The notes beneath the pieces are model-generated. The model worked only from the letters and a program-made list of their open reading frames with translations, had not been told where the DNA came from and made no database searches. Shown here one piece after another: positions 35,872 through 47,000 of a stretch of DNA of 64,000 nucleotides (position 1 is its first letter; every line of letters starts with the position of its first letter). The position numbers were made by a program, and so were the translations under genes. Location of the stretch: assembly GCA_028023455.1 (NCBI GenBank), contig JAQFVV010006353.1:126001-190000 (forward strand). The letters are read 5' to 3'. This DNA is from Epiperipatus broadwayi (taxonomy: Eukaryota > Onychophora > Udeonychophora > Euonychophora > Peripatidae).

Positions 35872-36300
35872 GCATCATCAATATTTTCAGCCTTCACCGT
35901 CGCTTGAAGGTCTGTCCAAGTTTAATCCAGTCTTGCTGATCTGTAGACTCTCATCTCCAAAACATACCAGCATAATTCCTTTTCATCCACCTCACATGTC
36001 TCCTTCTAGGAATTTTACAACTTTTTGTAATCCAGTTTAAGAATTTAATTATTCACTATTATCTTTTCTAAAAATATGTCCAACCTAGTTCCATTTCTGT
36101 TTTTAAATTCTTTCAGTAGTGTCACTGATACCTGTTTATTCTCTCATTTATGTATTTAATTTCTAATCTCATTTGATATACATCTCTATACTCTGTTAAG
36201 TGGTCTGAAGTCTCTGTATTATTCTTCTGTTAAGTATCCACATCTCGAATCTCTAAGTAAGAATTGTTAAAATACATTTATAAAAAACTTTCTTTTTTGT
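35872..36300 (-). pseudogene. RTE-like LINE 3' fragment
   Basis: On the reverse strand it matches the C-terminal region of the element at 26690-29385: the HFRPLNRV-type segment (TGGTCTGAAGTCTCTGTATT on plus), the AAATATGTCCAACCTAG block equivalent to WAGHI, and the 3' end with AGTTTAATCCAGTCTTG. It is heavily mutated. Confidence 0.75.
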
Positions 36301-36689
36301 AATTATATTCATGTAAACAGAGATAATTTTAACTTCATTTAAACCAAGACAAAAGAATTATTATATAGGTTAATAGTTTGTCAATTAGCAATTCACGGTT
36401 TTCTCAAAACATCAAAAAGCTAAAGTTATCTCTGTTATATAGATATAATTTTTTAATATCCATTCTTTATCATGTTAAAACACCATGAAAATATGTAATT
36501 TAACATATATCAAAATTACCCCAAATTCGCAACTCAACCAGACTACCCCAAAATAAAACTTTAAAACACTACACTACCAATAGTTTCGCTGAAACAAGCA
36601 GACTTTCCCAAATGTAAAAAATTACAAAATAACACATCTAAAGTAAACATTACCCACAATTCCACTTACCTCCCATACACCCTTAATAT

Positions 36690-37455
36690 TAAAAAAAACT
36701 TCTAAATCTCTCATTTATAAAACATGTCCTATCTAATATATACCTCTTGTTAGATCTTGGTAGTAATCCAACTATTCCTATTCTTCCTTTAATTTTAATC
36801 AAATTCCTAATCAATTCTGTGCACTCATCCATTACTCCCTTTGATGGCTCTGACAAATTATTAATCCCTATCATAATGTACACATCTCTACTCCTTTGCT
36901 TCTTTACTTTATCTGTAACATTCCTAATTCTAGCTCCAGGCAAATATACTCTTACATACCTGTTTCTATTTCCGCTTGCAATTATATCTCCACATTATCT
37001 AATTAGTGAATCTCTTATCAATACTGTCTCATAATCTATTTTCTCTGCTTCATCTGTAACATTCTCTACCACCTTCTGAACTTCGTTATTTACTTCTTCC
37101 TTATCATTCCTACTCAATAATTCGTTTATCTGCTCACATTTTGTCTCTAACGATTTTAATTTTGTTTCTACATCTTTTACCTCTTCCTCTATCCTACTTA
37201 TTCTTTGGCTAACTCTCCATTTTTCTACCCATTTCTCCTGTCACTCAATTAAAACCATACTCTATTCTGTTTTCCTCAATTACATTTTGAACCATTTCTT
37301 CTGACTCTCTTTAAACTATCTACACTTAGAAATCATTTTTTCACCTCTTTTATTAGATTTACACTGTCTACATAACTATAAAACATTTCAAGTGATAAAC
37401 CCTCATTACATACAGTACACTCTATCACAGCACACCTAATTTCCTTCTGATATTA
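36690..37455 (-). pseudogene. CR1-like LINE ORF1 fragment, PHD to esterase
   Basis: A second copy of the ORF1 at 41415-44001. Near 37440-37340 it has IECTVCNEG with broken zinc ligands. The coiled-coil region follows, then the esterase segment at 36689-36943: LPGARIRNVTDKVKKQRSRD, VYIMIGINNLSEPSKGVMDE and IGIVGLLPRSNKRYILDRT. The GTNN motif is mutated to GINN. Because this copy lacks the 1.5-kb insertion seen in the other, it defines the insertion point. It also has an ~80-bp internal deletion relative to that copy. It ends abruptly at about 36690. Confidence 0.85.
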
Positions 37456-37456
37456 A

Positions 37457-37590
37457 AACAGGCAAAACTCTTCATATAGTAATGAAGATTACTCTGGTTT
37501 GCACTGAGTGGCATTACTGTATAGAGAGTTTTGTCTGTTTTAATAACAGTTATGAGCAAGCATAAGAAATGGTGATCATGTGATGTTAAT
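37457..37590. repeat. Family A foldback
   Basis: AAAACAGGCAAAACTC ... AGTAATG is mirrored by GGCATTACTGTATAGAGAGT ... TTTGTCTGTTTT. The right part continues into the AAATGGTGATCATGTGATGT end shared with the other family A copies. Confidence 0.65.
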
Positions 37591-37599
37591 TTCTTTCTC

Positions 37600-39060
37600 A
37601 CCATTATATATGCATTCTGGAATATAAATTCAACCCATATTCCTTATTTTCCAAGTCATCTACTCTATATTTGATTTGACTTTATACTTCCTCTCCTACT
37701 CTTCAAACCCCTTTGCACAGAAGGATAAAAACTTGACTTTCTTTCAAAGATGATCAATCAATAACTACATTTTATCAACCATAGGTCTCCAAAATGTTAT
37801 CTTTTTCCTCAAATAAATCACCTCCTTTCTTAAATTAAAAAAATTCTTTAGTAGAAAACTTACTAAAAAAAACCAATTACTTACACATATTCAACAAAAT
37901 AATTTTTTTTTTACTTCTGTATTTAAAATGGTGAATGAAACACTTTCTAAATGTTAACAATTCCTGATCTTTCCAAATTCAATTAAATCTATCTCTTTTA
38001 ATCACAGTTTCCTCTCCACTTTCATACAACAAGTAAACAGCCTTTATGCAATGATCTTAGATGATTTTTTGCATTAAAAAGACAAAACAACTTCAACATT
38101 CGCACAGAATAATCACTTCAGGACATGTTGTACTGTTAAATTAACAACTGAGCTGTTCTCTAGTTGTTCTCATTCAAACAGTTGTTTATAGTAAAAAAAT
38201 AGCGGCTTCTTATCACATATCCAAAATGAAATATTGACACTTTTTGACTCATTACAACCAAAGAAATGAATATTAAGTCACCAGAAATATTTCAGGAAAT
38301 TTAATTTGAATTTATTGTTATTTAATTTATAGAGCAGATCTATTGTTCCCCATTTTAAATTCTGCAAATAAATGATCAAATAACAAATATGTTAACAATA
38401 GATAGCACTTACATATTAGACCTGCTATATCTTTTTACATCCATGTCATTCTGCCCATAAATTTTTAATCTTCGTGATCCCATCAAATAAACCCTGTGAT
38501 TTTGTCAAATAATGTTAACTGTGGAACTTCCGACAAACTTCAGTGATAAATTTTTATGCAAAAATAATAAAAAATACATTACAATACAAAATAAAAACAG
38601 ATAATTATGAATCTTTAAAATGGCACTTTGTGTTGTCAAAGCCCTTATCTCTTCCCTGCACAAGGTAGTACATCATTTTGACATCACAAATGCACCTACT
38701 AATTTCTAAATTTTGCTTAAAATTTTAAAATATGTATATTAACTCTGGCTTGAAATTATAAAATGAACACAAAGGTGACACTTTTGTTTGCCTTCTGAAC
38801 AATATTAAAAAATTAAGTCCATCTTGATTCTGTTTTAATAAAAGTTTTCTATTTTTCTCCTTATAAAGTATATAAAACTGAAGAACTATGATCTGCCAGC
38901 TGCATAGAGGAGATAGCACTTTCCTTTGCATCCTGGATGATATTTATAAAAATCAATCCACCTCATTAATTCCATTTTAATAAAAGTTTAATATCCCGCA
39001 AATAGTAATAATAATATAACATCTTTTATCCGTGAAAATATTAGAATTAACATATATATA
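37600..39060. other. No gene recognised
   Basis: AT-rich sequence with no supported exon or transposon domain. It sits between a LINE fragment and a pogo-like element. Confidence 0.5.
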
Positions 39061-39063
39061 CAC

Positions 39064-40112
39064 ACACCTGGGTCTCATTTTATGCGGATTATTTTAATGC
39101 GATTTTGAAGTTATGCGATTCATGTTTCTTCTTAATATTTTGCATATTTCACTATATTTATTAGATATCAAGAAATTTAAATTATTAATTATTTATTTTG
39201 ACTTGAAATACTTTTTTTTCTAAAAAATATAATGTTATATTAGCAGCTAATGTGAATATGGCCTGAAGCTGTATTTAGAATAAATAATCTACTTATACTA
39301 ATGAGTAAATAATAATAATAGATTTATACTTACATATAAAAATATCGCAATAAATATTCAAAAATTTTAAACTTTTAAAACGTATTTTCTTAGGTATAAC
39401 AGAAATAAATAATGTAGATTTTTAAAATAAATAACGAAGATTTTCTTGATTTTATAAACTGAAAATAATATTTTTAATGATAATGTATAATCTTTTTGTT
39501 TTGATTGCGATGTCATTTTTTTAATATAGAAACAAAATGTGAACATTTAAAATTTATTTCAGTAGTAAAAATCAGTTGTCAACAGAAAACCATTAACACA
39601 GCACAAGACTGAAATTGGCACTAGTTGTGTAAATGGAATGGAGCAGAATATGGGAAAACAGAGTGGGGAATGGAAAATAAAGTGGCTAACAAGTTTCTCT
39701 GGGCATAATTGCTGAGAGATTCTTGACTTTGTTCAATGAGAAGCTACATCACATCACATCAACAAATCTGATTTCTTACCAGTTTACAAACGAACCGCAT
39801 ATCGTCAAAAAATAGATATGAAAAAATGTCAAATTAAATATTGTAGTTAATAAAAAAAAAGTAAAAAAAAGCTTGTCATACCAATTTTTTTCAAATATTT
39901 GAAATTTTTTATTAGTCATACTTTATTTGCTTATTTTTTTTAATGCAAATTTTAAAGTAATTTTTCTTTGTTGCTTTGCTTTTATGCGAATTCTGAAAAT
40001 TACAGCACCGATCCCCCATTTTTCAAGGTGAATTAAGTCTATTTTTGTGCAATTTTTTTTAATGCGGGTTTTCTGTGGAACCTATCTACCACGTACAATG
40101 AGACCCAGGTGT
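39064..40112. mobile_element. pogo/Tigger-like non-autonomous DNA transposon
   Basis: Terminal inverted repeats ACACCTGGGTCTCATT (left, from 39064) and AATGAGACCCAGGTGT (right, to 40112). Near the ends are TTATGCGGATTATTTTAATG and GGAACCTATCTACCACGTAC with repeated ATGCGATT/ATGCGAAT words, the style of Tigger/pogo ends. No transposase frame remains in the AT-rich interior, so it is internally deleted or decayed. TA-rich flanks agree with TA insertion but hide the exact duplication. A LINE tail lies inside at 39624-39770. Confidence 0.75.
39624..39770 (+). mobile_element. CR1-like LINE 3' UTR fragment, nested
   Basis: GTTGTGTAAATGGAATGG through GAGTGGGGAATGGAAAATAA, AAGTGGCTAACAAGTTTCTC, TGGGCATAATTGCTGAGAGA, ending CTACATCACATCACATC. 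This is the extreme 3' end of the family at 47500-47630 and 5500-5640, here only ~147 bp, inserted in the pogo-like element. Confidence 0.92.
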
Positions 40113-40139
40113 ATATATATATATAAAATCAATCCTCAT

Positions 40140-40500
40140 AATATCTATATGGGTATGACTATAATATCAAATCCAACAAGGGCTTTGAGCATTCCATTGT
40201 CAGATTTTCAATGAAAAGGACAGTTGAATAAGTGGAAAGGTGGGAAGATTAAAGCCTCTCCACTAAAAGTTTGAGGGATTGCTATCTTAATATAAACTGA
40301 TCCCTGATTGTATATATGTGTGGGAGATTATGATCTGGCCCCACTGCACAATGTTCATTCTGCACAAAATATGGAAATTGGGGCTCATGCACCTTTTTAC
40401 ATGTGTGTGTGGTCATGTTTATAAGTTACTTGAATTGGAGTGGAGGATGAATAAGCTGAAAAATCCTGAGTTCAAACCCCTCTAATTAAATATTTATCTG
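40140..40500 (+). repeat. Family B copy
   Basis: GGGCTTTGAGCATTCCATTG, AGATTTTCAATGAAAAGGAC, GATTATGATCTGGCCCCACT, TGTTCATTCTGCACAAAATA and GAGTTCAAACCCCTCTAATT in the family order. It lies just before the CR1-like LINE. Confidence 0.75.
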
Positions 40501-40948
40501 TGAATCAAACAATATTTGGAACCTTGAGCAACAGTTGGAAAATGAAAAATTACAATGAGAATAATATATATATATGGGTATCGTTTTGAGCTGGCTATTT
40601 TGAAATACGAACTTTAATGTATTTATTTATTAGTTCACAGAGGGCGGTACTGGTTATCTTAACTATGAATCACGGCGTTGGAAGCAAACTGAGCTAATTT
40701 GAATTTGGATATTTTTAAAATTTGTTTTAGTTCTGTTTTTCTTTACGTGCGAGATTGATCTTTTGAGAGCAGTCAGATAAAAAACAATTATTGTGAATGA
40801 GAGTAAAATTGTGATCGAGAGAGTGAGTTATTTGAAAGATTGAAAATTTTTGTGTTTAACTGTCTGAAAGATTTTTGTTCGCCATTTTAGATTAGAAGTT
40901 TTTTTTTTTAAAAAAAGTTGTTCCTGTTGAATGTGTGGTAGCATAAGG

Positions 40949-41395
40949 ATATTTATAAAAAAATTGTATCTAAGTTTAATTTGTTTTAGTTAAGTTTGTT
41001 ACTGAAGGTTTTTTTGAATTTAAAATAGGTATTTGGTTTGAGAAAAAAGGTAACGTTTGTTTGGGAGGCCTAACATTAGAAGACACGTGGGTATAGTTTT
41101 GATCAGGTTTGGGAAAAGTAAAAAAGTTTTATTTTTCTGTATAAGTGTGTTTGAAGAATAGGTGAGGTATTATAAAGAGGTATTTATAAAAAATTGTATG
41201 TAAGTTTAATTCGTTTTAGTTAAGTTTGTTACTGAGAGTTTTTTAAATTTTAAAATTGGCATTTATTTTGAGATAAAAGGCCTAACGTTAGTAAACACGT
41301 GGTTGTGGTTTGATCAAGCTTGGGAAAAAGTAAAAAAGTTTTTTTTTATTTTTCAGTATAAGGGTGTTTGAAGAATAGTAGAGATATTATAAAGT
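40949..41395 (+). promoter_or_regulatory. Two tandem 5' UTR units, candidate LINE promoter
   Basis: Unit 1 (40949-41178) and unit 2 (41179-41395) share TATTTATAAAAAATTGTAT, TTTTAGTTAAGTTTGTTACT, GGCCTAAC(A/G)TTAG, ACACGTGG, TTGGGAAAA(A)GTAAAAAAGTT, GTGTTTGAAGAATAG and ATTATAAAG. Repeated 5' units often act as promoter monomers in LINEs. CACGTG is an E-box present in both. The promoter role is inferred. Confidence 0.8.
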
Positions 41396-41414
41396 CAAAT
41401 ATAGAATAGGTGAT

Positions 41415-41747
41415 TTGAAAAATAAGAATATGGATTCCATTTGTGTGGCACATTGTATATACGATCGAGAGAAAGGAGTTAGACGAGCAGTAGTAGAGTG
41501 TACAGTGTGTGCTGAGGTGTATCATTTGAAATGTTTGAATAAAAATAGGAAGGATGTAACAGGTTTCTGGATATGTAGTCAGTGTGTAAATGTGATTAAA
41601 GAGGTGAGAAAGTGGTTTTTAAGTGTAGGTAGTCTAGAGAGAAAGGCAGAGGAGAGGGAGCAAAATGTAGTTAAGAAAGATAGGGCAGAGTATGGTTTTA
41701 GTGGAGTGTCAGAAAATATGGGTGAAGGAAGTAGTAATGCAATGTAA
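41415..41747 (+). pseudogene. LINE ORF1 N-terminal part, PHD finger
   Basis: A 110-codon frame, probably starting at the internal Met of MDSICVAHC. It holds a complete C4HC3 PHD set: Cys10, Cys14, Cys29, Cys32, His37, Cys40, Cys54 and Cys57, with the aromatic FWIC before the last pair. PHD fingers usually read histone H3 tails; in CR1-type ORF1 proteins the role is unproven. The frame stops at TAA 41745-41747 and the following bases (GATEESNGPP) are still element-like up to about 41802, where an insertion begins. The coiled-coil and esterase half resumes after 43322. The stop or a frameshift would block ORF1 even without the insertion, although the sister copy is also damaged, so the ancestral frame is uncertain. 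Confidence 0.8.
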
Positions 41748-41802
41748 CAAGGTGCGACTGAGGAGAGCAATGGTCCGCCTAAAGTTACAAGAGAAATGGG
41801 TA

Positions 41803-43322
41803 TATATATATTACTAATACTATTAGCTAATAAAGGTACTAATAATCGGAAATATTAATATTTAATGGTGATGGGAATATTTTAATATTAACCATATATT
41901 ATTCATATATTTATTTAGAGGTAGTTGTTAGCGTAAAAGAAAGAAAGAAAAAAATAAACATGTAGAACCGGTTTTGTTGGGGTGTTTGTGGCATGCGAAT
42001 GTATATATGTGCGTGATTAGTGTATTTCGAGTGGATAGCAAATTGGAACAAAACGAGATCGTCGGAATGCGAATGATTTTGTGCGACCCATCCATCTCAT
42101 TCGGATACAGGAATTTGGGAGGGGAGGAGGAGAAAGGGAAGAAAAGGATATAAAAGAAAATAGAGAGGGGATAGGTCTCTTGCCGGTCAGAAAGTAATCA
42201 GAATAAAAGTGTATCAGCATCAGTGGGGTAAGAACCTCACGACAGGCGGAACCCCCCACAGAAAGATGCAAGGTAAAATCAAAAACGCAATTGTGGCAAA
42301 GAATAGTGATCGCTACGGAAATAACATGAGATCATCCAGCTATAGAGCCTTTATCTCGTACCCATGTTTTGGAATATTGAGGTAACGTGAACTTTATCAA
42401 TTGCCTATTGAATTGTACTACCCCAATCAGTGTTAAGGGATTGTGTCATCTGGAACTTTGGAATAAGTTAATTTTCTATGATTAAAACTGTTTTAATAAA
42501 ACGTACAAAAGTGTGGAGGCGTTTAATAGATGAAAATATTAATGTGTTTTGTGGGGCCTATCAAAATCAAAAAGAAAGGGGTGTTTACTTATCCGTAATG
42601 TATGCGTATGCTATAACATTCAATGAAAAGAATTGTAAATAACGGGGGGTGGGTCAACTAAATGAATTTTAATATTTTCTTTTGTTGTATAATAAATTGT
42701 TTTACATTAAAATATCTTATGGAATATTTTTCTTTCGCTTTGTATTTATATTATGTCAATCAAATTCATAGTTAGGGGCTAAAAATGTCATAATTAAAAT
42801 AAAACGTATGCTCTACCTTGAATAACCAGCTTATAGAACTTTGGCATAGGGTAGCGAGCGCACTCCTCCGAAATTAGACGAGAACTTCATTCTGGCAGGG
42901 AAAACTAATCGATAGGATTGGATTTTTAAATCGATTCAGTCATCAAATATACAAGTGATTACGGATATTAACCACTTCCAGTTAAAGATAGTAGTGTCGA
43001 ATCCTACTTCCGTCCAGGTCTATTGACCACCACTCCCTGAGATGAGCTAGGCTAATGAACACCACCCCTTTTTCTTAATTACCGCGAAAGGTAAAGCGAC
43101 TGCAAATATTTATTGAGTCGCTATCGGGGTTTATTCTGCATTAATAAAGTCCGGGTGTAATTCTTGTTTGCTCATCGAAATAGGTTTGGCGCTTGGAAGA
43201 AACACCTATCATAAATATGGGGAATATGAGAGCAAGATGAATTATATATCTATAAGGTTAAATCTTAAGTTAACTAAGAATTATGAATTTATTAATACGA
43301 TTAGGGGAAGGTTTATAGCAAT
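41803..43322. mobile_element. ~1.5-kb insertion in LINE ORF1, LTR-like
   Basis: Comparison with 36690-37455 shows GAGAAATGGGTA joined almost directly to GAAAAATGG...AAAGAATAAGTA, whereas here the two sides are separated. The inserted DNA is richer in G+C and contains GGATATAAAAGAAAA (TATA-like, ~42148), CAGAATAAAAG, several AATAAA hexamers and, near the right end, ATTAATAAAGTCCGGGTGTA followed by TTTGGCGCTTGGAAGAA, which resembles an LTR end next to a primer-binding site. No gag or pol frame is seen. The ends and target-site duplication are unresolved, so LTR is a suggestion only. The right ~120 bases are AT-rich. Confidence 0.6.
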
Positions 43323-44001
43323 GAAGATGGTTAGACAGAGAATAAGTAAGATAGAGGAAGAAATGAAGGATGTAGAAGTGAAGTTAAAATTGTTAGAGAT
43401 GAAGTGTGAGGAGATAAAGGAATTATTGAGTAGAAATGATAAGGAAGAAATGGATAAGGAAATTCAGAAGGTGGTAGAAAAGGTTAAAGATGGAGTAGAG
43501 AAAGTAGATTATGAGGCAGTATTGATAGGAGATTCACTAATAAGAGAATGTGGGGATATAATTGCAAGAGAAAATAGAAGCAGGTATGTTAGAGTATGTT
43601 TGCCTGGAGCAAAAATTAGGGATGTGACAGATAAAGTAAGAAAGCAAGGTAGTAGAGATGTATATGTAATGGTAGGGACTAATAATTTGTTAGAGCCATC
43701 AGAGAAAGTAATGGATGAGTATGTAGAATTGATTAGGAATTTGAGAGAGATTAAAGGAAGAGTAGGAGTAGTGGGACTATTACCAAGATTTGATAAGAGG
43801 CATTTATTAGAAAGGGCATGTTCTATAAATGAGAGAGTGAAAAAATTGTGTGAGAGAAATAATGTTGTGTTTGTGGATGTATGGGATTGGTTTATTGGAA
43901 AGAGGGAGTTGTATAGTAAAGATGGTTTGCACTTAGGAAAACAAGGAAGTGAAGTTTTAGGGAGTCTGATATTTAAAGAATATAATTCGGGAAACCTTTA
44001 A
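43168..44001 (+). CDS. LINE ORF1 C-terminal part, coiled coil and SGNH esterase
   Basis: 277 codons are open, but the first ~50 derive from the inserted DNA; element homology starts at about MKMVRQRISKIEEE (43321). Residues 52-115 form a heptad-rich, highly charged coiled coil. Residues 117-270 are an SGNH/GDSL hydrolase: GDSL at 121-124 (nucleophile Ser123), GTNN at 170-173 and DGLHLG from 252 (Asp252, His255), so all catalytic blocks are present. Esterase domains occur in CR1-type ORF1 proteins, where they are thought to act on lipids or acyl groups, with unclear purpose in retrotransposition. ORF2 starts 74 bases downstream. Confidence 0.88.
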   Translation: MLIEIGLALGRNTYHKYGEYESKMNYISIRLNLKLTKNYEFINTIRGRFIAMKMVRQRISKIEEEMKDVEVKLKLLEMKCEEIKELLSRNDKEEMDKEIQKVVEKVKDGVEKVDYEAVLIGDSLIRECGDIIARENRSRYVRVCLPGAKIRDVTDKVRKQGSRDVYVMVGTNNLLEPSEKVMDEYVELIRNLREIKGRVGVVGLLPRFDKRHLLERACSINERVKKLCERNNVVFVDVWDWFIGKRELYSKDGLHLGKQGSEVLGSLIFKEYNSGNL

Positions 44002-44075
44002 AGGGGGGTGGGCTTTTAAATTGTAATATTATCAAAAAGAAGAAGAATGGAGGGGATATAAGAAATAAGCAAAAG

Positions 44076-47000
44076 ATGGTTGATTTAGATATAAGTGTAG
44101 ATGTGGAGAGGGAATGGTTTTGTAAGATTAGTGGTAAGAAAGTTTGTTATAAACGTAATGGAGAAGAAGGAAGCAAAAGAATTTATAAAAGAGTAGTTAG
44201 GAAAGAAGAAATTGTTAAAATTGGGTTTTTGAATATGCAAGGTGGTAGGAGACCAGAAAAATGGCTGGAATTAAATAAAGCAATTGAAAATGAAGGTCTT
44301 GAGGTATTAGCAGTAGTGGAAACTCATCTAAGAGAAGAAGAAGAACCTATTTTGGAAGAGGTAGTATGGCAGGGTATAAACAGAAAAGAAAAAGAAAAAA
44401 GGGGTGGTGGTATAGGTGTTATATCGAAAAAAAATTTAAATACTGTTAAATGTCAAGAACATTTGTGGTTTGAAATAAGGTTGGGTAGACAAGAATGGAT
44501 GGTGGCTATAGTGTATATCGCCACTGGAGATAGTCAAACTGTAATGGAGTGGAACAATAGTATATATGAATGCCTAGTTAAGGATATACAGAGTTTTAAA
44601 GAAAAGGGGAAGAGAATAATGGTTATAGGGGATATGAATGGGCATATTGAAGAAATTGATGATGTAGATAATAAGAATGGTCAGTTTTTGAAGGAATTTT
44701 GTCAAAGAGTTAATTTGAGCATTGGGAATTTATCAAATGTATATGATGGACAATACACATGGTCTAGGAATAATGTATTTCACACAATAGATTATGTATT
44801 GGTAGAGAAAGAGGGAATGAATAAAATACGAAAAATTAAGGTGTTTGATAATGAAGAGAGAGTGTGTAATAGTGATCATAACTTTATTGTAATAGAAATG
44901 GTTAGTAATGTGATGGAGGATAGAAATAAAGGTAGAAATAATAGTGAAAGATGTGGATGGAGAGTGAATGATAAGAATAAGTTGGAAGAATATAAAATAA
45001 AAGTTGAAGAAACCATGGAGCAGTTGGTTGGGGATGAGTATAAGGACTGGTGTGGTGAAGTAGAAAAAGTGGCAAATAGGGTTTTAGTCGAGAATATGAA
45101 GAAGAATAAAAGTAATAAAAAAATGAGAGTTAGTAAAAGTGTAAAAGAGAGGAAAAAAGCATGCAGAGAATATAAGTGTGCTATTAAGAATAAAGAAAGT
45201 GAAAATGATATTAATGCTAAATGGGGAAAGTACTTAGAAAAGAAGAAGCTAGCTAAAATGGATAATTATAGAGAGAGGATGAAGTTAAATAATAAATTGT
45301 TGGAGGATATTAATAAAAGTGGAAGAGATGGGAGTAAAAAATTTTGGAATTACATTAAAAGGAGAAATGTAGGGGAAAGAGAGATAGTATTAATAGATGA
45401 TGAGGGAATAGAATGTAGCTCTAGAGGCAAGCTAGAGAAAATCTTAAATAGATATGTAATGGATATAGAAAAGATGTTAGATGTGAAGGAATTAGTGATA
45501 GAAAACATGAAAGCAGTTAGTAGTGGGAATATTAGGTTCACAAAAAATGAATTGAATGAGGCAGGAAAGAGATTGAAAAGTGGAAAGGCGAGAGGTTTAG
45601 ATGGATGGGCAGCAGAGATGGTAATGAATTTAGGGCATAGAGCAAAAGCAAAGTTATTATCATGTTTTAATAAGATGGCGCAGAAGACAGTTTTTCCGGG
45701 TAGTTGGAGTAATACAAGAATAAGATTATTATTTAAAGGAAAGGGTAAGGATCATAGAAAGTTAAATAATTATAGACCGATAGCGGTAACATCAGTTTTA
45801 TATAAAGTTTTCGCATATATGGTAGCTGGAAGAGTTGTAAAATGGATGGAAGAGAATAATGTAGTGGGGGAAATGCAAGGAGGTTTTAGGTCAGATAGGC
45901 GTATAGGAGATAGTTTGTTTGTAGTTACACAACTTATGGAGATGAGTAGGAATTCAGGTAGATCGTTATATATGAGTTTTATAGATATAGAGAAAGCATA
46001 TGATAGAGTAAATAGAAATAGATTATGGGTAAGATTAGCCAATTTGGGAATGGATGAAGCTTTAGTAAATATTATTAAGAAATTATATGAAAATAATTAT
46101 TATACTTACCAATTAGGGGATATAGAATCAGTTAAAGTTAAAAATGGAGTGGGATTAAGGCAAGGATGCCCTATGTCACCGATTTTGTTTTTGTTGTTTT
46201 TGAGTGAAATGGAAAAAGCAATAGAAAGACTAGGAAGAGGGGTAGAGATACCATTAATAGGTGGCAAAGGAGTATATACTTTGTCGGGTCTTTTTTTTGC
46301 AGATGATATCTTTTTATGTGCAGAAAGAAGAGAAGATATGGATATTATGTTGAGGACATGTGCAAGGGTGGGTAAAGAGATGGGGATTAAATTTAGTGAA
46401 GAAAAATCAAATATAATGATGGTTAATACTGGGGAAAGAGAGGATGTAGTTTTTTTATTGGGGGATATAAAGTTAAGTGTGGTGGATAGATATAGGTATT
46501 TGGGAATCATCTTATGTAATCAGGAAAATTGCTTGGTTGAATGGGAGAAAAAATTGGTAAATGAAGCAAAGAAAAGAAAAGGTTTGGTAAAGAAACTAAC
46601 AGTATTTTCATATAATAAATATGATGTAGCTAGAATTGTATGGAAGGGAGTTGCAGTAGCAGGGTTAACATATGGTAATGATGCATTATGTGTTAGTAAA
46701 AGGATTTTAGATTATTTAGAGAAAGTACAAAGGGAAGTAGGAAGACATGCATTAGATGCAGAGATGTGGACAGCAAAGGAGGCAATTCAAGGAGAAATGG
46801 GATGGTCAAGTTTCTATATGAGAGATGCAAAAAGTAAAATGAAAATGTTTGGTAGGTTGCAGTTTATGGATAGTAAAAGAATAGCCAAAATAGTGTTTAA
46901 TTGGGTTATGAGTAAAGGGCAGGTAACAAGATGGGTGAGAAAGGTAATGCGGTATGCAAAAGATTTGGATAAAGAATTTATATCAGTATACTTGTATAAA

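Noticed and set aside
36313-36440. Short inverted ends (AACAGAGATAA and TTATCTCTGTT)
   Set aside because: Arms pair for about 11-20 bases only; too weak to call an element.
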